Shown piece by piece: positions 6,208 through 7,844 of a stretch of 7,844 bases of DNA (positions are counted from its first letter, which is position 1; each line of letters begins with the position of its first letter). The stretch covers positions 1 through 7,844 of the forward strand of contig JACCZI010000229.1 in the NCBI GenBank assembly GCA_013696015.1, written 5' to 3'. The notes beneath the pieces were generated by a model. The model ran no database searches and was not told the origin of the DNA. It saw nothing but the letters and a program-made list of their open reading frames with translations. The translations under genes were made by a program, and so were the position numbers. This DNA comes from Nocardioidaceae bacterium. GTDB lineage: Bacteria > Actinomycetota > Actinomycetes > Propionibacteriales > Nocardioidaceae.

Positions 6208-6236
6208 ATACTCTAACAGTGTTCGGCTTCTGTCAA
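6208..6236 (-). promoter_or_regulatory. Promoter of the TetR operon
   Basis: On the minus strand, a consensus TTGACA (-35, 6231-6236) is followed by exactly 17 nt and GAGTAT (-10, 6208-6213; matches A2, A5 and T6 of TATAAT). Seven nucleotides separate the -10 from the GTG start codon at 6200, so the mRNA is probably leaderless or nearly so. Confidence 0.6.
6213..6225. promoter_or_regulatory. Putative TetR operator
   Basis: The minus strand reads CGAACACTGTTAG, a 13-bp palindrome centred on C with one mismatched pair; its core AACACTGTT is perfect. It fills most of the spacer between the -35 and -10 of the TetR promoter, an arrangement in which bound repressor blocks RNA polymerase. A further AGTGT/ACACT match at 6199-6203 lies over the start codon and could be a second, weaker half-site. 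Assignment to this TetR protein is inferred from position. Confidence 0.5.
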
Positions 6237-6394
6237 GCCATGGTGGTCGCTGCGTCGGAGGATTATCCGAAGCGCGCACGCCACGTCTGCGGCGGCGTTA
6301 CAGTACGGCGCAGCCGGGCGGTTGGGTCCGGTCCTCGCATACTCGGGATGCTGGCGGCGACGCGATGCGCCTGATCGGGGATGGGTTCGACGCA

Positions 6395-6598
6395 ATGAAG
6401 ATCTCGAGCTACGGCGCGAAGTACCTGAGCATCGCCTTGGTGGTCTCCGTGGCAGCGTTCATCGTGTTTCTCGCCCACTACACGAACACCCAAGCACACG
6501 AGGCAGATCTAGGTGGCCTGGTTGTCGTCATCTGGGGCGCGTGGGCGTGGTGGCGCACCGACCGCGACCTCGCGTACGAGCGACTCCACGAGGACTGA
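6395..6598 (+). CDS. Small hypothetical membrane protein
   Basis: 67 residues from ATG 6395; an in-frame ATG at 6365 would give 77. Neither start has a strong Shine-Dalgarno, though purine-rich ATGGG lies 9 nt before 6395, and a protein starting there has a normal cytoplasmic N-terminus. Residues 10-30 form a convincing membrane helix (SIALVVSVAAFIVFLAHY) and 40-53 a second, shorter Trp-rich hydrophobic stretch (GGLVVVIWGAWAWW), followed by a charged tail. The codons are strongly G/C-ending, which supports real coding. It is divergent from the TetR gene and convergent with the small Cys/His gene, 20 bp away. No family recognised. Confidence 0.55.
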   Translation: MKISSYGAKYLSIALVVSVAAFIVFLAHYTNTQAHEADLGGLVVVIWGAWAWWRTDRDLAYERLHED

Positions 6599-6618
6599 GG
6601 GCGCCAACAAAGATCGGT

Positions 6619-6843
6619 TCAGGACGGCTGCAGCACCGACCACTGCACCCGACGACCGCGTGGCAGCCCAGCCTGATGTACCCCGGCATGGCCAGTCGGC
6701 AGCTCGCAGCGCAGCCGCGTGTCAGCAAAGTGGGAATCGCTGCAGTCCATCTCCAGATGCGGCCCCGCCCGAACGTCACCGACCGGCATTGGCGTGCACC
6801 TGTGCAGCTTCCTGCGGCGGCGACCGCCCTTCAAGAGCACCAC
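6619..6843 (-). CDS. Small Cys/His-rich protein, possible metal-binding
   Basis: 74 residues starting at GTG 6843 (a second GTG follows at once at 6840). The start is set by a strong site, GGAGGTGA at 6851-6858, 7 nt upstream. A basic N-terminus (KGGRRRRKLHR) leads into two similar segments: HRCTPMPVGDVRAGPHLEMDC (15-35) and LRCELPTGHAGVHQAG (about 45-60). Both have RC...P...G..H, like the CxxPxGHxGxH pattern of small uncharacterised actinobacterial proteins, and C16, H30, C35, C47, H53 and H56 could bind zinc. It ends soon after VQWS. It lies on the same strand as, and downstream of, the GH15 gene, but 211 bp separate them. The frame runs further upstream without similar features; I take that part as a shadow. 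Function unknown. Confidence 0.6.
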   Translation of the reverse strand: MVLLKGGRRRRKLHRCTPMPVGDVRAGPHLEMDCSDSHFADTRLRCELPTGHAGVHQAGLPRGRRVQWSVLQPS

Positions 6844-6850
6844 TTTGCTC

Positions 6851-6858
6851 TCACCTCC
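6851..6858 (-). promoter_or_regulatory. Strong ribosome binding site of the small Cys/His gene
   Basis: The minus strand reads GGAGGTGA, close to the full anti-16S complement, 7 nt before tandem GTG codons (6843, 6840). It is the main evidence that this short frame is a gene and it decides the start. Confidence 0.65.
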
Positions 6859-7054
6859 GCGCCGCCCGTTGACTACTATGGGTAGACAGCTCGTCACAGA
6901 TTGCACCAAACGGAGCGGTTTGTCCATCCCGCCCGCGGGAAGCACGGCCGCGGAGCAGCGCTGAGCGTCCCCTCGCGGGGTGCCGTGTGTTCGGCCCAGC
7001 CCCGGTCGTTCGTCGCGACGAGATTCCCGCGTTCGCTCACGGTACCACGATGCA
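6859..7054. other. Non-coding interval between the GH15 gene and the small Cys/His gene
   Basis: No frame here looks like a protein on either strand. It holds several short self-complementary sequences: a CCCC/GGGG hairpin with a 4-nt loop (6969-6980), a perfect 12-bp palindrome TCGTCGCGACGA (7010-7021), a CGATG/CATCG hairpin around the GH15 stop (7048-7060), and CAAAC/GTTTG arms near 6906-6921. Some may end the GH15 transcript or control the downstream small gene, but none has a T-tract. Confidence 0.4.
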
Positions 7055-7844
7055 TCATCGCTCGTCGATGGAATGGGTGCGCTGCTGTGCCTCGTGAATC
7101 GCCCACGCCGCGTTGACCAGTCCGATGTGGCTGAATGCCTGCGGGAAGTTACCCAGCAGCTCACCGCTGTCGGGGTCGACCTCCTCGGCGAGGAGGCCGA
7201 CGTCGTTGACATAACGGGCTGCGCGTTCGAAGACGTCTCGGGCACGGTCGACCTGGTCGGCCATCGCCATCGCCTGAGCCAGCCAGAACGTGCAGAGCAG
7301 GAACGTGCCCTCCTCTCCGGCCAGGCCGTCGACACCGTCCTCGGTGCGGTAGCGGTAGACAAGTCCCCGCTCGTCGGTCAGCCGGTCGGCCACCGCGTCG
7401 ATGGTGGCCAGGATCCGGGTGTCGTCGGCGGGCAGGAAGCCGACGATCGCAAGCATGAGGCTCGATGCGTCAAGGGCGTCGCTGCCGAAGCACTGGGTGA
7501 ACGAACCGGCGGTGTCGCTCCAGCCCTTCTGCAGGACGGTGTCGAAGATCTCGTCCCTCGTCCGCTGCCATACCTCGATCCGGTCGCCGGCTCCGGCTCC
7601 GACGACGTCGGCCATCGTGATCGCCCGGTCGAGCGCGACCCAGCACATCACCTTCGAGTACACGAACTCCTGAGGGTCGCCTCGAATCTCCCAGATGCCC
7701 TGGCCTCGCTCTTGCCAATGGCCGGCCGCGGCGTCCGCCACCGCCACGAGGAACCGCCGGGTGTCCTCGTCCAGGTCGTCGAGCTGGTCGACCAGCCGGT
7801 GAGCTGCGCCCAGGAGCTCCCCGTAAACGTCGAGCTGCTGGTGC
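7055..7844 (-). CDS. GH15 glucoamylase/trehalase-like glycoside hydrolase (5' end outside window)
   Basis: The C-terminal 262 residues are present; the frame is open through the right edge, so the start lies outside. GH15 proteins of this actinobacterial type are usually about 600 residues. The visible part is the (alpha/alpha)6-barrel catalytic domain. Near its beginning is LDVYGELLGAAH, then GIWEIRGDPQEFVYSKVMCW, whose Glu (codon 7688-7690) matches the GH15 general acid. Near the end LLAEEVDPDSGELLGNFPQA supplies the Glu (codon 7184-7186) that matches the general base, followed by FSHIGLVNAAW. Both catalytic acids are therefore present. Mycobacterial relatives hydrolyse trehalose; others act on alpha-glucans, and the fragment does not decide between them. 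No secretion signal can be assessed. Its orientation matches the TetR operon, but no operon link is visible. Confidence 0.93.
   Translation of the reverse strand, partial: HQQLDVYGELLGAAHRLVDQLDDLDEDTRRFLVAVADAAAGHWQERGQGIWEIRGDPQEFVYSKVMCWVALDRAITMADVVGAGAGDRIEVWQRTRDEIFDTVLQKGWSDTAGSFTQCFGSDALDASSLMLAIVGFLPADDTRILATIDAVADRLTDERGLVYRYRTEDGVDGLAGEEGTFLLCTFWLAQAMAMADQVDRARDVFERAARYVNDVGLLAEEVDPDSGELLGNFPQAFSHIGLVNAAWAIHEAQQRTHSIDER

Noticed and set aside
6185..6214. Possible plus-strand promoter (TTGGCT-N18-TACTCT) for the small membrane gene
   Set aside because: Weak match and it would imply a leader of over 150 nt; overlap with the TetR promoter makes chance similarity likely.
6513..6885. 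Plus-strand frames of 119 and 187 residues over the small genes
   Set aside because: Low-complexity Ala/Arg/Pro/Ser composition, no ribosome binding site, and they conflict with better supported small genes.
6844..7362. Long upstream extension of the Cys/His frame, overlapping the GH15 gene
   Set aside because: The overlapping part is a shadow of the GH15 coding sequence; the strong ribosome binding site at 6851-6858 marks the real start.
1..7844. CRISPR, tRNA, insertion sequence, toxin-antitoxin or prophage signals
   Set aside because: No spaced repeat array, cloverleaf, transposase, terminal inverted repeat, integrase or typical toxin/antitoxin pair was seen by eye on either strand.

Overview
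The window is high-GC, gene-dense DNA with high G/C in third codon positions. It carries a mycothiol-dependent-type enzyme, an actinobacterial-style OmpR/HAMP-kinase pair, a GH15 trehalase/glucoamylase-like protein and several weak or absent Shine-Dalgarno sites that suggest leaderless mRNAs. Together these point to an actinobacterial chromosome; the genus cannot be named from this sequence. No rRNA, tRNA, insertion sequence, integrase or CRISPR array was seen, and nothing looks recently transferred.

Layout, left to right. (1) 1-749, minus strand: N-terminal part of an exported beta-propeller protein of the lactonase type, cut by the left edge. (2) 750-928: divergent intergenic region. (3) 929-2952, plus strand: a two-component system made of an OmpR/PhoB-type response regulator (929-1609) and a HAMP-containing sensor kinase (about 1606-2952). 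The kinase has no normal start codon and appears to begin at a CTG overlapping the regulator's stop. (4) 3043-4431, plus strand: an uncharacterised secreted protein or lipoprotein with a beta-rich N-terminal and a helical C-terminal half. (5) 4465-4758, minus strand: a small ferredoxin-fold (ABM-like) protein, convergent with the previous gene across a shared inverted repeat. (6) 4843-6200, minus strand: a TetR repressor gene and, overlapping it by 4 bp, a mycothiol-dependent maleylpyruvate-isomerase-like gene, behind a promoter with a palindrome between the -35 and -10. (7) 6395-6598, plus: a small predicted membrane protein. (8) 6619-6843, minus: a 74-residue Cys/His-rich protein with a strong ribosome binding site. 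(9) 7055-7844, minus: C-terminal part of a GH15 enzyme, cut by the right edge.

The most informative signal is regulatory. The promoters of the response regulator and of the downstream lipoprotein gene share the same architecture: a TCTCAT-like direct repeat with an 11-bp period, ending exactly 10 bp before a -10-like hexamer. This is the usual geometry of activation by a PhoB/OmpR-type regulator. I infer that this regulator activates its own operon and the adjacent lipoprotein gene, so the sensor, the regulator and the uncharacterised envelope protein probably form one signalling unit. The TetR/mycothiol-enzyme pair looks like a second, separate self-repressed detoxification-type operon.
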